DNA from: Gluconacetobacter tumulisoli
GTDB lineage: Bacteria > Pseudomonadota > Alphaproteobacteria > Acetobacterales > Acetobacteraceae
DNA length: 64,000 nucleotides
Direction: 5' to 3'
Assembly (NCBI RefSeq): GCF_014174155.1
Contig: NZ_JABEQM010000009.1
Span: 116,562 to 180,561, forward strand
Below, one piece after another: positions 53,221-61,948 of the stretch; position 1 is the stretch's first letter; each line of letters starts with the position of its first letter. The translations under genes and the position numbers were made by a program. Below the pieces are notes generated by a model. It was given only the letters and a program-made list of their open reading frames with translations, did no database searches and was not told the origin of the DNA.

Positions 53221-54003
53221 TTCAGATCTGTTCATGACGTACCCGAATCGTCAAGAGATTCGTTCATGACAAATGATGTCCAGGGGCGGCCAGACCAGGC
53301 TGCCTGGACGTGTTACAAGATGTGGCGAACAGCTTCGCACCAGCCTCCGTCGATGACGGACAAGCGAATACGCCTGCGCTGCGTACGATCGTGATCCTGC
53401 CAGGGGCGGCAGGCGGTGTCCGTCAGCCACGCCGATAACGTCGCGGCCGATAACGTCGCGGAATGCATGCTCCCGGCTGCCGAGAAAGGCCCCGGGGTGA
53501 AGAGGCCTGTCACGTGACGGACGGCGAGGACTCCACGCTCAAAATCGTGCTGCACGACCTTCTCGGAACACGCGGCGTTCCGCCCATTGAACGCAGCGCC
53601 CCTTTCAGGATCGCCATGGCTCATGGCGAGTGTCATGGAACCGTCTGGCGTTTATTGCGACTTCGCTCCAAGCCGCCGGTTACGCGTCAGACCCTGCGGA
53701 TGACTGGCCGGTACTTCACCCTCGACGTCTCAAGGCACGCCACGATCTCGGTTACATACCGATCATCAACTGGACTGAAGGCATCGTGCGCCTGCGCGAT
53801 AGCGAGGGCCGCCGCGAAGGGAGATGAATGGAGCAGTGCTCTTCGGGAAAAGGCGGAAGGGTACTGGCTGTCGAAGGGTGAGATGCGCGGCCGGCATATC
53901 GGCGACCGACCGCTCTCCGACCCCTTCTCCCTCGGACTCACTCCAATCAATGGGATTGTGCTTATTTCCGAATCTCTCGTGACACTCTCGGGATACTGGC
54001 CGA
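53221..54003. other. Intergenic interval without a convincing gene
   Basis: Open frames in this interval lack domains and ribosome sites. Direct features are a perfect 15-bp tandem repeat at 53432-53461 and an 11-bp direct repeat CCAGGGGCGGC at 53280 and 53400. A lost gene is possible; none can be identified. Confidence 0.45.
53432..53461. repeat. Perfect 2 x 15-bp tandem repeat
   Basis: CCGATAACGTCGCGG is repeated head to tail at 53432-53446 and 53447-53461 in a gene-free interval. It could be a slippage duplication or a double binding site. Confidence 0.6.
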
Positions 54004-54438
54004 TCAGCGCGGCTGCGTCGTCAACGCATTCCAGGCAGCGAGAGAGTCCATGTAGTCCCGCCAGTGCGCGATTTTCCGGTTCTCGATCCTGAGGATCGAG
54101 CAAAACCGATTGTTGTAGGTCACGCCCGTTGCGAGGATCGTCCCATGGATTTCGTATTCGAGGACGACGACATGGCCATCGTCCGTCTTGTGGACAATCA
54201 ACCTGTCGGCGGACCGAAGGGCGATGTTGTCGACATAGCCCCGGAACGCGGCCATCAGGCCGGTCCGTCCCTGAATAACGCGAGGCCAGCCGGGAACGTC
54301 GTAAAGAACCTCGTAGACGACATCGTCCGCCATGGTGTCGAAGAAATGCTCGCCGTCGACGAAGGAACCGAGCACACCTCGAACCAGATCGAAATATGGG
54401 GCGGCGGGCTCGTAGGCAGCGTATCGGGGATTCGGCAT
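54004..54438 (-). CDS. NTF2/SnoaL-like protein
   Basis: 144 residues from the ATG at 54438 with GGAG 8 bp upstream. The NTF2-like fold shows in FDLVRGVLGSFVDGEHFFDTMADDVVYEVLYDVPG, VIQGRTGLMAAFRGYVDNI and VVVLEYEIHGTILATGVTYNNRFCSILRIENRKIAHWRDYMDSLAAW, the last being the family's closing strands. Members are isomerases, hydrolases or ligand-binding proteins. It is divergent from an HxlR regulator with a palindrome between them, a common arrangement for an inducible stress or detoxification gene. Confidence 0.85.
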   Translation of the reverse strand: MPNPRYAAYEPAAPYFDLVRGVLGSFVDGEHFFDTMADDVVYEVLYDVPGWPRVIQGRTGLMAAFRGYVDNIALRSADRLIVHKTDDGHVVVLEYEIHGTILATGVTYNNRFCSILRIENRKIAHWRDYMDSLAAWNALTTQPR

Positions 54439-54478
54439 TCCGGCCACTCCATGCATTTCGCAAGATTTCTTGCCAAAC

Positions 54479-54494
54479 TGTAGCTACATATAAA
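54479..54494. promoter_or_regulatory. Palindrome and -10 box between SnoaL-like and HxlR genes
   Basis: TGTAGCTACA (54479-54488) is a perfect 10-bp palindrome directly followed by TATAAA (54489-54494), a good -10 for the HxlR gene. A repressor at the palindrome would block both directions. HxlR-type autoregulation is inferred. Confidence 0.45.
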
Positions 54495-54552
54495 TCGGAG
54501 GCTGGTTTCGAAGAAGGCACTTTGACATCAGTGACTAGCCCCGAGGTAAGTC

Positions 54553-54948
54553 ATGAAGAAACCGAGCAGGGCCGGCCATCTGGACCCCGCCGCAATCTGC
54601 AGAAGCTCGAACCCGATGGCGGTCCGGGAACTGTTGACGAAGATCGGCGACAAATGGTCGATCTTCGTCGTGCTCTCGCTCGAGTTGCTCGGCGGCCGCG
54701 CCCGGTTTCCCGAACTGAAACGCGCGGTTCCGGGAATTTCACAACGAATACTCTCCTCGACCCTGAAGACCCTCGAACGTGACGGACTGGTTGTTCGCGA
54801 ACTGTTTCCCGAAGTACCGCCCCGTGTCGACTATGAGATGACGGACCTCGGAAAGAGTCTGCTGCTCCCCACACAAGGACTGGTCGACTGGGCCAAGGCC
54901 AATTGGGAGCAGGTCAGGGAAACGCAATTCAGATACGATACAAGATAG
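54553..54948 (+). CDS. HxlR-family winged-helix regulator
   Basis: 131 residues. HxlR signature: LLTKIGDKWSIFVVLSLELLGGRARFPELKRAVPGISQRILSSTLKTLERDGLVVRELFPEVPPRVDYEMTDLGKSLL. A single Cys near residue 16 (DPAAICRSS) sits where redox-sensing members such as YodB and HypR carry their reactive Cys, so it may sense electrophiles or oxidants. It probably controls itself and the divergent SnoaL-like gene. Confidence 0.92.
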   Translation: MKKPSRAGHLDPAAICRSSNPMAVRELLTKIGDKWSIFVVLSLELLGGRARFPELKRAVPGISQRILSSTLKTLERDGLVVRELFPEVPPRVDYEMTDLGKSLLLPTQGLVDWAKANWEQVRETQFRYDTR

Positions 54949-55211
54949 CGTCGGACATCGCGGGGGCGCACGGCAGGCGGTTCCCCTCCTCCAGGGACGT
55001 GCGGCTTTGCGCCGAACCGAAATTTTTGTCTCTGGCGATCGGCCGTCACGCTGGGCACCTGTTCCTCCGCGTTGAACAGGACCTCAGACAGCCTGCCGCC
55101 CAATCCGGAATGCCAAATGCAATCTCAGATTGCATTTCCCTGCACATTGACTTTCGGGGCTATCACCTCCGCGGGGCGACCCTGCCACCGGAACACGGGG
55201 TATTATCCCTG

Positions 55212-55697
55212 TCATTCGGGAATATTTTTTTCTTTTCGCTGGACTTCGGTAGAAACGCTCAATTTTTGATAAATACCCAAAGAAACGACAATAAATGTCG
55301 CACAAAATACAAGGATAGCGGGATAGATTATTTTTTCCGGAGATCTTGCGCTGGTCTCAAAAATTCCGACAAGTCCTTCGATGAATATTGCTATAATTAT
55401 TGTCGTTATGAATTTGGTCAGACTCATCCGTGCTTCTGAAAGGGTTTTCTTGCTTCGGGTATGTATGACTTCTTCTTCGACAAAGAATTTTGCAACATCG
55501 AACACGGCAATGGCGATGACGACGTAGCTTACGGCCTGCAGGACCGCGTCCCGTCCCTCGTGTCGCGAAAGGCCGACGGATGCGATCAAATCAAGCAATC
55601 CGTAGGCGATCAGGGCAAGGGACAGCATCATCAGGATCATGCTCGCGCATGCGAATGTCAGGCGGGACAAGGTATTCATCTTGTCGATGACGGTCAC
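55212..55697 (-). CDS. Four-helix inner-membrane protein of lower GC content
   Basis: 161 residues. The GTG at 55697 immediately follows a GGAGGA, an unusually close spacing; an ATG at 55679 (MNTLSRL) is the alternative. Hydrophobic segments: FACASMILMMLSLALIAYGLL, AVLQAVSYVVIAIAVFDVAKFFV, FITTIIIAIFIEGLVGIF and IIYPAILVFCATFIVVSLGIY. I do not recognise the family. The gene is clearly richer in A+T than its neighbours, including the downstream 55210-55330 region, suggesting recent acquisition. Confidence 0.7.
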   Translation of the reverse strand: MTVIDKMNTLSRLTFACASMILMMLSLALIAYGLLDLIASVGLSRHEGRDAVLQAVSYVVIAIAVFDVAKFFVEEEVIHTRSKKTLSEARMSLTKFITTIIIAIFIEGLVGIFETSARSPEKIIYPAILVFCATFIVVSLGIYQKLSVSTEVQRKEKNIPE

Positions 55698-55965
55698 TCC
55701 TCCGTTCGCACCGCATCAGGGGCGGCATGGACACTAGCACCCGACGGGCCGCAGAGTTCCGGCCGCCGTCCAGCAAGAGGCCCGCGCGTATGCCGGCGGC
55801 GTCGGACGCGCATCGGATCCGTGACTTTTTCGATTGGAGCGCGTAACAGTCGCGTCGAGCCACCTCTTTCGCTTATGACTGGTCTTCTGCCATGCCATTC
55901 CGCGCATGCCGGCCCCTGCGAGAGGCCGCATACATGTCCATTCGAAAATGGTACGACGATTGCCG

Positions 55966-58035
55966 ATGAGCCCGGACTTGATACACGTTCACAACCTCTG
56001 GTTGATATTTGTCGCCGTCCTTGTTTGCGCGAACGGGTCGTGGACATCGGTCAGCCTGTTCAATCGTGCCATCGGCGCGATCGGAACCCGCCAGACGGGA
56101 TGGCAGGTCCTGACCGCCATCTCGGCGGGCACGACGGTGTGGTGCACGCATTTCATCGCCGTTATCGCCTTCAATCCGGGGGTACCGGTCGGCATCGACC
56201 CGGGCATGACGATGCTGTCCCTGATCCTGGCGATGCTGGGGGCGGGGCTGGGGTTCGCCGTCGCCATGATCAAATCGAAATGGTGCATGCCGATCACGGG
56301 CGGAATCGGCATGGGGCTGGCGATCGCGGGAATGCATTACACCGGCATGCAGGCCTACCTGGCGCATGATGCGGTGACGTGGAACCCCATCCAGGTGATC
56401 GGCTCCGTCATCCTGACGATGGTTCTCAGCGCCGCCGCCCTGCATTTCGCGGTTCGCCGCGCCAGCGGCCTCGACCGGTTGACCGCCAGCGTCCTGATCT
56501 GCCTGGCGCTCGTCGGCCTGCATTTCATCAGCGTCAGTGCCCTGCGCATCGTCCCCCGGCCGATTGCGGGTCCGTTCGTCTATCCCGTCCTCATGCAGGC
56601 GATGGCGATCGCGGTCGCGATCGGTGCCATCGGCATTTTCGCGACTATTCTGGCCTGCAACCAGATCGACGAGACGACCCGGGCGGAGGCCTACGACAAG
56701 ATCCTGCAGATGGCCCTGAACGACAGCCTGACCCGGTTGCCGAATCGGGAAAGTTTCAACCAGCGCCTGGACCGCGAGATCGCGCATGCCGGCAAAACGG
56801 GCGCCCGGATCGCACTGGTTGCCATCGACCTCGACCGCTTCAAGGAAATCAACGATTTGTGGGGCCACGCCGCCGGCGACGAGGCCCTGCGCCTGATCGC
56901 GGAACATATGCGCGCGACCCTGCACGAGGACGAATTCATCGCCCGGGTCGGCGGCGACGAATTCGCCGCGATCTACCGGATCGCAGGGGACGACGACCTG
57001 GCGGATTTCCTGTCGCGGATCACGACGACGCTGAACCGGCCGATCCGGGTGGAAAACCGGGACGTGCTGGGCGGCGGCAGTATCGGCGTCGCATTCTATC
57101 CCGATAATGGCGACAGCAAGCAGGCCCTGATCAACAACGCCGACCTGGCCATGTATCGGGCGAAGAAAAGCACGACGCAGAAGGTCTGCTTATATGATGC
57201 AGGCATGGACGAAGCCGCCCGGGCCCGCACAGTCCTGACGGCCGAATTGCGGGCCGCCCTGGAAGCGGACCAGTTCGAACTGCATTATCAGGTGCAGACC
57301 TCGGTGCTGACCGGCAAGATCACGGGCTACGAAGCCCTGCTGCGCTGGCGGCATCCGGAACGCGGGATGGTCCTGCCGTCCGAGTTCCTTCCGCTGGCCG
57401 AGGAAAGCGGCCTTATCGCGCGGCTAGGCGAATGGGTCCTGCGCACGGCCTGCAACGACGCCACGACCTGGACGCCGCCGTACAGGGTCTCGGTCAATCT
57501 CTCCCCCGTTCAATTCGCCTATCCCAACCTGTCCACCCTGCTCGGGGACATCCTGGAGCAGACAGGACTGGATCCGGCCCGCCTGGAACTGGAGCTGACG
57601 GAATCGACGATCGTCGCGGACAAGGCCCGCGCGCTGATGATCGTCCGCCAGATCAAGGCGCTGGGTGTCACCATCGCACTGGACGATTTCGGCACGGGCT
57701 ATTCGTCGCTGGATACGTTGCGGTCGTTTCCGTTCGACCGGATCAAGCTCGATCGCTCATTCATGCAGGATTTCGAGTTCAATCCGCAGGTCAAGGCCAT
57801 CGTGCGGGCGGTACTGGCCCTGGGCAAGAGCCTGAATATCCCGGTCCTGGCCGAAGGCATCGAGACACCGGGCCAGCTTCTGCTGCTGGGCGAGGAAGGG
57901 TGCGACCATGCGCAAGGCTTCTTCCTGGGCCGCCCCGCCGCGCTCCGCGACATCGTGAGCAGCGGCCAGATCATACGGGCCATCCCGTTCGGCAACACCG
58001 TGAAAATGGACCTGCGGCACGTCGTCGTGGGATAG
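55966..58035 (+). CDS. MHYT-GGDEF-EAL cyclic di-GMP signalling protein
   Basis: 689 residues from the ATG at 55966 (55948 possible). The N-terminal seven-helix MHYT sensor has its three motifs in CTHFIAV, GMHYTGM and GLHFISV, proposed to bind a metal and sense O2, CO or NO. GGDEF is at about residue 329 (RVGGDEFAAIY); its RxxD inhibitory site is degenerate. EAL starts near 456 (YEALLRWRHPE) with all catalytic blocks: SVNLSPVQF, LELELTESTI, LDDFGTGYSS, IKLDRSF and LAEGIETPGQ. Both synthesis and hydrolysis of cyclic di-GMP are possible. In acetic acid bacteria such proteins often tune cellulose or surface growth; no such genes are nearby. Confidence 0.93.
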   Translation: MSPDLIHVHNLWLIFVAVLVCANGSWTSVSLFNRAIGAIGTRQTGWQVLTAISAGTTVWCTHFIAVIAFNPGVPVGIDPGMTMLSLILAMLGAGLGFAVAMIKSKWCMPITGGIGMGLAIAGMHYTGMQAYLAHDAVTWNPIQVIGSVILTMVLSAAALHFAVRRASGLDRLTASVLICLALVGLHFISVSALRIVPRPIAGPFVYPVLMQAMAIAVAIGAIGIFATILACNQIDETTRAEAYDKILQMALNDSLTRLPNRESFNQRLDREIAHAGKTGARIALVAIDLDRFKEINDLWGHAAGDEALRLIAEHMRATLHEDEFIARVGGDEFAAIYRIAGDDDLADFLSRITTTLNRPIRVENRDVLGGGSIGVAFYPDNGDSKQALINNADLAMYRAKKSTTQKVCLYDAGMDEAARARTVLTAELRAALEADQFELHYQVQTSVLTGKITGYEALLRWRHPERGMVLPSEFLPLAEESGLIARLGEWVLRTACNDATTWTPPYRVSVNLSPVQFAYPNLSTLLGDILEQTGLDPARLELELTESTIVADKARALMIVRQIKALGVTIALDDFGTGYSSLDTLRSFPFDRIKLDRSFMQDFEFNPQVKAIVRAVLALGKSLNIPVLAEGIETPGQLLLLGEEGCDHAQGFFLGRPAALRDIVSSGQIIRAIPFGNTVKMDLRHVVVG

Positions 58036-58092
58036 ATCCACACGACAAGGCGCGCCCTCCCGACCTGCGAAGCGCCGCCGCATGAAAGCCGC

Positions 58093-58154
58093 ACAAAAAA
58101 ACGGGCCGGGACGACATCCGACCGCCATCGCGGAAGGGTATCGTCCCGGCCCGT
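58093..58154 (-). terminator. Rho-independent terminator of rplM-rpsI
   Basis: Arms ACGGGCCGGGACGA (58101-58114) and TCGTCCCGGCCCGT (58141-58154) form a perfect 14-bp stem. On the minus strand the stem is followed by a run of seven T (plus-strand A run 58095-58101). It lies 51 bp after the rpsI stop. Confidence 0.9.
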
Positions 58155-58205
58155 TTTCCAGCCCGGGTGGTGGAGAATGTCCACCACCCGGTCCGGCGGA
58201 ACCGA

Positions 58206-58706
58206 TCAGCGCTTGCTGAACTGGAAGGACCGGCGGGCCTTCGCGCGACCGTACTTCTTGCGCTCGACAACGCGCGAATCGCGGGTCAGGAAGCCGGCAG
58301 CCTTCAGGATGCCGCGCAGCGTGGGCTCGTAATGCGTCAGCGCGCGGCTGATGCCATGGCGAACCGCACCGGCCTGGCCGGACAGACCGCCGCCCGTCAC
58401 CGTGCAGTAGACGTCGAACTGGTTATAGCGATCGGCAACCAGGAAGGGCTGCGTGATCAGCATGCGCAGGACGGGACGCGCGAAATAGGTCCCGACCGCG
58501 CGGCCGTTGACGGTGATGTCACCCTTGCCCGGCTTGATCCAGACGCGGGCCACGGCGTCCTTGCGGCGGCCGGTGGCATAGGAACGGCCCTGCGCGTCGC
58601 GCTTGGGCTCGTAGACCGGAGCTTCCTGCCCGACGGCGATCTGGCCGGACGCGACGACATCCTTCAGGTCGGCCAGCGTGCCCGTGCGCTCTTGGGTTTC
58701 AGACAT
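58206..58706 (-). CDS. rpsI: 30S ribosomal protein S9
   Basis: 166 residues. The conserved S9 core begins [28 protein letters not shown] and ends with the basic tail [25 protein letters not shown], whose last Arg contacts tRNA in the P site. An N-terminal extension of about 40 residues ([20 protein letters not shown]) is usual in this group. The start lies 5 bp after the rplM stop. Confidence 0.97.
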   Translation of the reverse strand: MSETQERTGTLADLKDVVASGQIAVGQEAPVYEPKRDAQGRSYATGRRKDAVARVWIKPGKGDITVNGRAVGTYFARPVLRMLITQPFLVADRYNQFDVYCTVTGGGLSGQAGAVRHGISRALTHYEPTLRGILKAAGFLTRDSRVVERKKYGRAKARRSFQFSKR

Positions 58707-58711
58707 GATGC

Positions 58712-59194
58712 TCAGGCCCCGATCTTCTGGGAGTTGATGGCGTTCTTCCGGTTCAGCGCGGCGACGTCCAGGGTCTTCGGCTGCTGGCCGGCATGCGGGT
58801 GCTCGTTGCCCGCATAGACATACAGATGCTTCATCTGCGCGCGCTGCAGCGGGCCGCGGGTGATCATCCGTTCCACCGCCTTGCTCACGACCTCGCCGGG
58901 GTTCTTGCCCTCCAGGCGCTGGGTGATCGTGCGCTCCTTGATCCCACCCGGATAGCCGGTGTGGTAGTGAAAGAGCTTCTGCCCGACCTTGTTGCCGGTC
59001 AGGCGGATTTTCTCGGCGTTGATCACGACGATGTTGTCGCCGCAATCGACATGCGGGGTGAACTGCGGCTTGTGCTTGCCGCGCAGGCGCTGGGCGATGA
59101 TGGCCGCGAGACGACCGAGAACGAGGCCTTCGGCATCGATCAGGATCCAGTCCCGTGTCACCTCCGCGGGCTTCAGCGAGAGAGTGGTCTTCAT
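58712..59194 (-). CDS. rplM: 50S ribosomal protein L13
   Basis: 160 residues. L13 features: [102 protein letters not shown]. First gene of the standard rplM-rpsI operon; a TATTAT -10-like box lies 19 bp upstream of the start on the minus strand. Confidence 0.98.
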   Translation of the reverse strand: MKTTLSLKPAEVTRDWILIDAEGLVLGRLAAIIAQRLRGKHKPQFTPHVDCGDNIVVINAEKIRLTGNKVGQKLFHYHTGYPGGIKERTITQRLEGKNPGEVVSKAVERMITRGPLQRAQMKHLYVYAGNEHPHAGQQPKTLDVAALNRKNAINSQKIGA

Positions 59195-59405
59195 CTGTAT
59201 GTGTTCCGTCTGATAATAGGAGCGGTAACGGGTGGCGCGTTATCGTCGCCCAAGCCCATCGCGTCAAGATCAAAACAGGTTTTTGCGCCGATTTTGCGGG
59301 AAACTCGGCAACGGTATCCCGATACCACATAATGCCGCCGCCGGGCGTTGCCCGCCCGGCCGGGAATGATGTAGCTCTCGCTCAGGCCATACGGATGACC
59401 CGCAC

Positions 59406-60743
59406 GTGAAAAAACTTTCCTCCGCCCTGATGCTGCTTCTGATCATCGTGATCGTAGGGGGCCTGGGCCTGCGTCATTTCGCCCGGCAGCGGCTGGAATC
59501 CGCGGTCGCGGACCTGCGCGCCGCCATCGGGCCGGACGCCAGCCTGACATATGCGACCGCGACCCCGCGGCTGCTGGCGCGGGGTGCGGCCTTTACCTCC
59601 ATCACCTATCGCGACCCGCTGCTGACGGTGACGGCGGCCGATGCGGTCATCGGCCGGGTGACCGGCAATGCGGTCGGCGGCCAGCGGATCGGCCGGGTGA
59701 CGCTGCACGGCGTACAGATCATGGAACCGGGGGCCACGGCCTCGATCGATTTGCTGGTGCTGGATGGGCTGGTTCTGCCCAATACCAGCCCGCCATCCGC
59801 CGTCCAGCCCGCCCCGCCGCGCCTCGATTCCATCCTGCTGGATGCCGGACGGGTCGAAGGGCTGCATATCGCCGTACCGGGCACACAGACCGACGTGACC
59901 ATCACCCGTGCGTCGGTCCGGCAGTACGGGCTGGGCCGGTCGTCGCATCTGGACCTCGACACGCTGGCGGCACAGATCAACCTGACCCCGGGGCGGCATA
60001 TCGCCATCGGGCACCTGCATGTGGACGGGCCCGACTTCGCCGGGCAGATCGCCAGCCTGCTGCAATCGGGGCACATGATCCACGAAACCGGCCGGCGTCA
60101 TGTCGATGCCTCGGCGGTGGCGATCGATGCGACCGGGCCGCTGCTGCGGATCGGGCACCTGTCGGTCGATCATGACGCGACGGCGACTCGCGACGAGCTG
60201 GACGGCACGATCGGCGACCTCACCCTGTGGCCGGCCCAGGACCAGTCCCTGCTGCGCATGATCGGGTATGACCGTTTCGCCGGCGACATTCATGCGATCG
60301 CCACCGTCGACCGGCAGAACGGACGGCTGCAATTCCATCCGCTGGTCATCGACGTCCCCGCCATGGGCCGCATGGGCATCATGGCCGACCTGGACCAGAT
60401 TCCGGTCGACGACCCGATGTCCCTGCCGGAGACCGCGCGCATCGTGTCGGCCACCATCGACTGGCGCGACCGGTCGCTGGCAGGCCATGTGCTGGACGGC
60501 CTGGCCCGCGCGCGGCAGGTGGCGCCGGACGTCTATCGCCAGCAGGTGTCCACCGACTTGGCGGCCTCGCCGGACGGGTCGATGCAGGCGCTGGGCCGTT
60601 TCCTGCAATCGCCCGACCATCCGTTGCAGATCCTGCTGCGTCCGCCCCAGCCGCTGAACGTGGCCATGCTGGGCGTGGCCCTTTCGATGGCGGGCGACCC
60701 GGCCACCGCCGGCCTGCTGGGCCTGACGATCTCCAGCCCGTGA
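59406..60743 (+). CDS. Periplasmic, membrane-anchored protein of unknown function
   Basis: 445 residues from a GTG. The N-terminus KKLSSALMLLLIIVIVGGLGLRHFARQ is an uncleaved signal anchor; the rest is rich in beta structure (TLTYATATPRLLARGAAFTSITY, HIAIGHLHVDGPDFAGQI) with AsmA/DUF945-like rhythm. I do not recognise a precise family. It is followed 7 bp later by the NAD(P)-binding protein gene. Confidence 0.6.
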   Translation: MKKLSSALMLLLIIVIVGGLGLRHFARQRLESAVADLRAAIGPDASLTYATATPRLLARGAAFTSITYRDPLLTVTAADAVIGRVTGNAVGGQRIGRVTLHGVQIMEPGATASIDLLVLDGLVLPNTSPPSAVQPAPPRLDSILLDAGRVEGLHIAVPGTQTDVTITRASVRQYGLGRSSHLDLDTLAAQINLTPGRHIAIGHLHVDGPDFAGQIASLLQSGHMIHETGRRHVDASAVAIDATGPLLRIGHLSVDHDATATRDELDGTIGDLTLWPAQDQSLLRMIGYDRFAGDIHAIATVDRQNGRLQFHPLVIDVPAMGRMGIMADLDQIPVDDPMSLPETARIVSATIDWRDRSLAGHVLDGLARARQVAPDVYRQQVSTDLAASPDGSMQALGRFLQSPDHPLQILLRPPQPLNVAMLGVALSMAGDPATAGLLGLTISSP

Positions 60744-60750
60744 CCGTCCC

Positions 60751-61629
60751 ATGACCGCGACGCCTGAGGAGGCGTCGGCCGGACCGGTCCATGTCGTCGG
60801 TGCGTCGGGCCGGTCCGGCACGGCGCTGTGCCGCGCCCTGTTGGACCGGGGCATGACGGTCGTGCCGGTGGTGCGCGACGCCGCGCGCTGGCGGGCGACG
60901 GGCCTGCCCGGCACGGCGCGGGTCGCCGACCTGACCGGCCCCGGGGCCGCGCTGACCGGCGCGCTGGCCGGCGCGACGCGGGTCGCCAGCACCGCCCACG
61001 CCCGTCACGTCCCCGCCCTGCTGGCCGCCATGCCGGCCGGCGCGACGCTGGTCTGCCTGGGCAGCACGCGCAAATTCACCCGCTGGCCCGACGTCCATGG
61101 CAACGGCGTGCTGGCAGGCGAGGCCGCCCTGCTATCCTCCGGACGGAACGGCGCGATCCTGCATCCCACGATGATCTATGGCGCGCAGGGCGAAAACAAC
61201 GTGCAGCGCCTGGCGGCCCTGATGCGCCGCCTGCCGGTCATTCCCCTGCCGGGCGGCGGCCGGGCGCTGGTGCAGCCGATCCATCAGGACGACGTGACCC
61301 GCAGCCTTCTCGCGGCGCTGGAACGCCCATGGGCGGGACCGCACGCGCTGGTGATCGCGGGGGGCACCGCATTGGCCTACCGGGATTTCGCGGCGATGGT
61401 GGCGCGCCAGGCAGCCCTGCGCCCACGCCCCGTCCTGCCGGTGCCGGCATGGGCGATGAGGATGGCGGCGATGGCGACACGCGTCGTCCCCGGCCTGCCC
61501 GCGGTCGGGCCGGCCGAAATCCGGCGCCTGCTGGAAGACAAGGCGTTCGATACGGAGCCGATGCAACGCGAATTGGGAATTGTGCCGATCACGCTGGAAG
61601 AAGGGCTGTCCCGCCTCTTCCAGGCCTAG
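60751..61629 (+). CDS. NAD(P)-binding Rossmann protein (atypical SDR/NDUFA9-like)
   Basis: 292 residues. The N-terminus has HVVGASGRSGTALCRALLDRGMTVVPVVRD, a Gly-x-x-Gly-x-x-Gly dinucleotide motif. Later blocks (LVCLGSTRKFTRW, ILHPTMIYGAQGENN, VQPIHQDDVTRSLLAAL) match extended SDR proteins of the complex I 39-kDa/NAD-dependent epimerase group. The classical Tyr-x-x-x-Lys is not present, as in NmrA-type regulators. Reaction unknown. Coupled to the upstream membrane-anchored protein gene. Confidence 0.8.
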   Translation: MTATPEEASAGPVHVVGASGRSGTALCRALLDRGMTVVPVVRDAARWRATGLPGTARVADLTGPGAALTGALAGATRVASTAHARHVPALLAAMPAGATLVCLGSTRKFTRWPDVHGNGVLAGEAALLSSGRNGAILHPTMIYGAQGENNVQRLAALMRRLPVIPLPGGGRALVQPIHQDDVTRSLLAALERPWAGPHALVIAGGTALAYRDFAAMVARQAALRPRPVLPVPAWAMRMAAMATRVVPGLPAVGPAEIRRLLEDKAFDTEPMQRELGIVPITLEEGLSRLFQA

Positions 61630-61751
61630 GCGCGTGCGATCGGATATATCCGACCGCGCCTGGGCACCTTTTTGAACGAGCATTCACATGCGTCAGGTCT
61701 TCCACCTCAACGCGATCTGCTCTGAAGAATTTCCGATTTCCGGAAATCCGC

Positions 61752-61828
61752 TGGGGCGAACGACGGGGCTCGAACCCGCGACATCCAAGACCACAACCTG
61801 GCGCTCTACCAGCTGAGCTACGTCCGCC
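61752..61828 (-). tRNA. tRNA-His (GTG anticodon)
   Basis: On the minus strand a full cloverleaf: acceptor GCGGACG pairs with CGTTCGC, D arm GCTCAGCTGGTAGAGC, anticodon stem CCAGG/CTTGG around loop TTGTGGT (anticodon GTG), T arm with TTCGAAC, and encoded CCA. The extra 5' G (G-1) opposite C73, diagnostic of tRNA-His, is present. Confidence 0.97.
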
Positions 61829-61948
61829 ACAGCGGGCTGTCATGTAGACAAGCTCGTCCGGCGCGTCAATCGCCCATGACGCGCCGCCGGCCGAAAAAAG
61901 ATCCAGCCGGCTTCGGATCGCCGGCGGCACGCATTTTCAGGCAGGGGC

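Noticed and set aside
53463..54092. Plus-strand frame in the interval after the iron cassette, considered as a transposase remnant
   Set aside because: No DDE, tyrosine or serine recombinase motif and no terminal inverted repeats could be seen.
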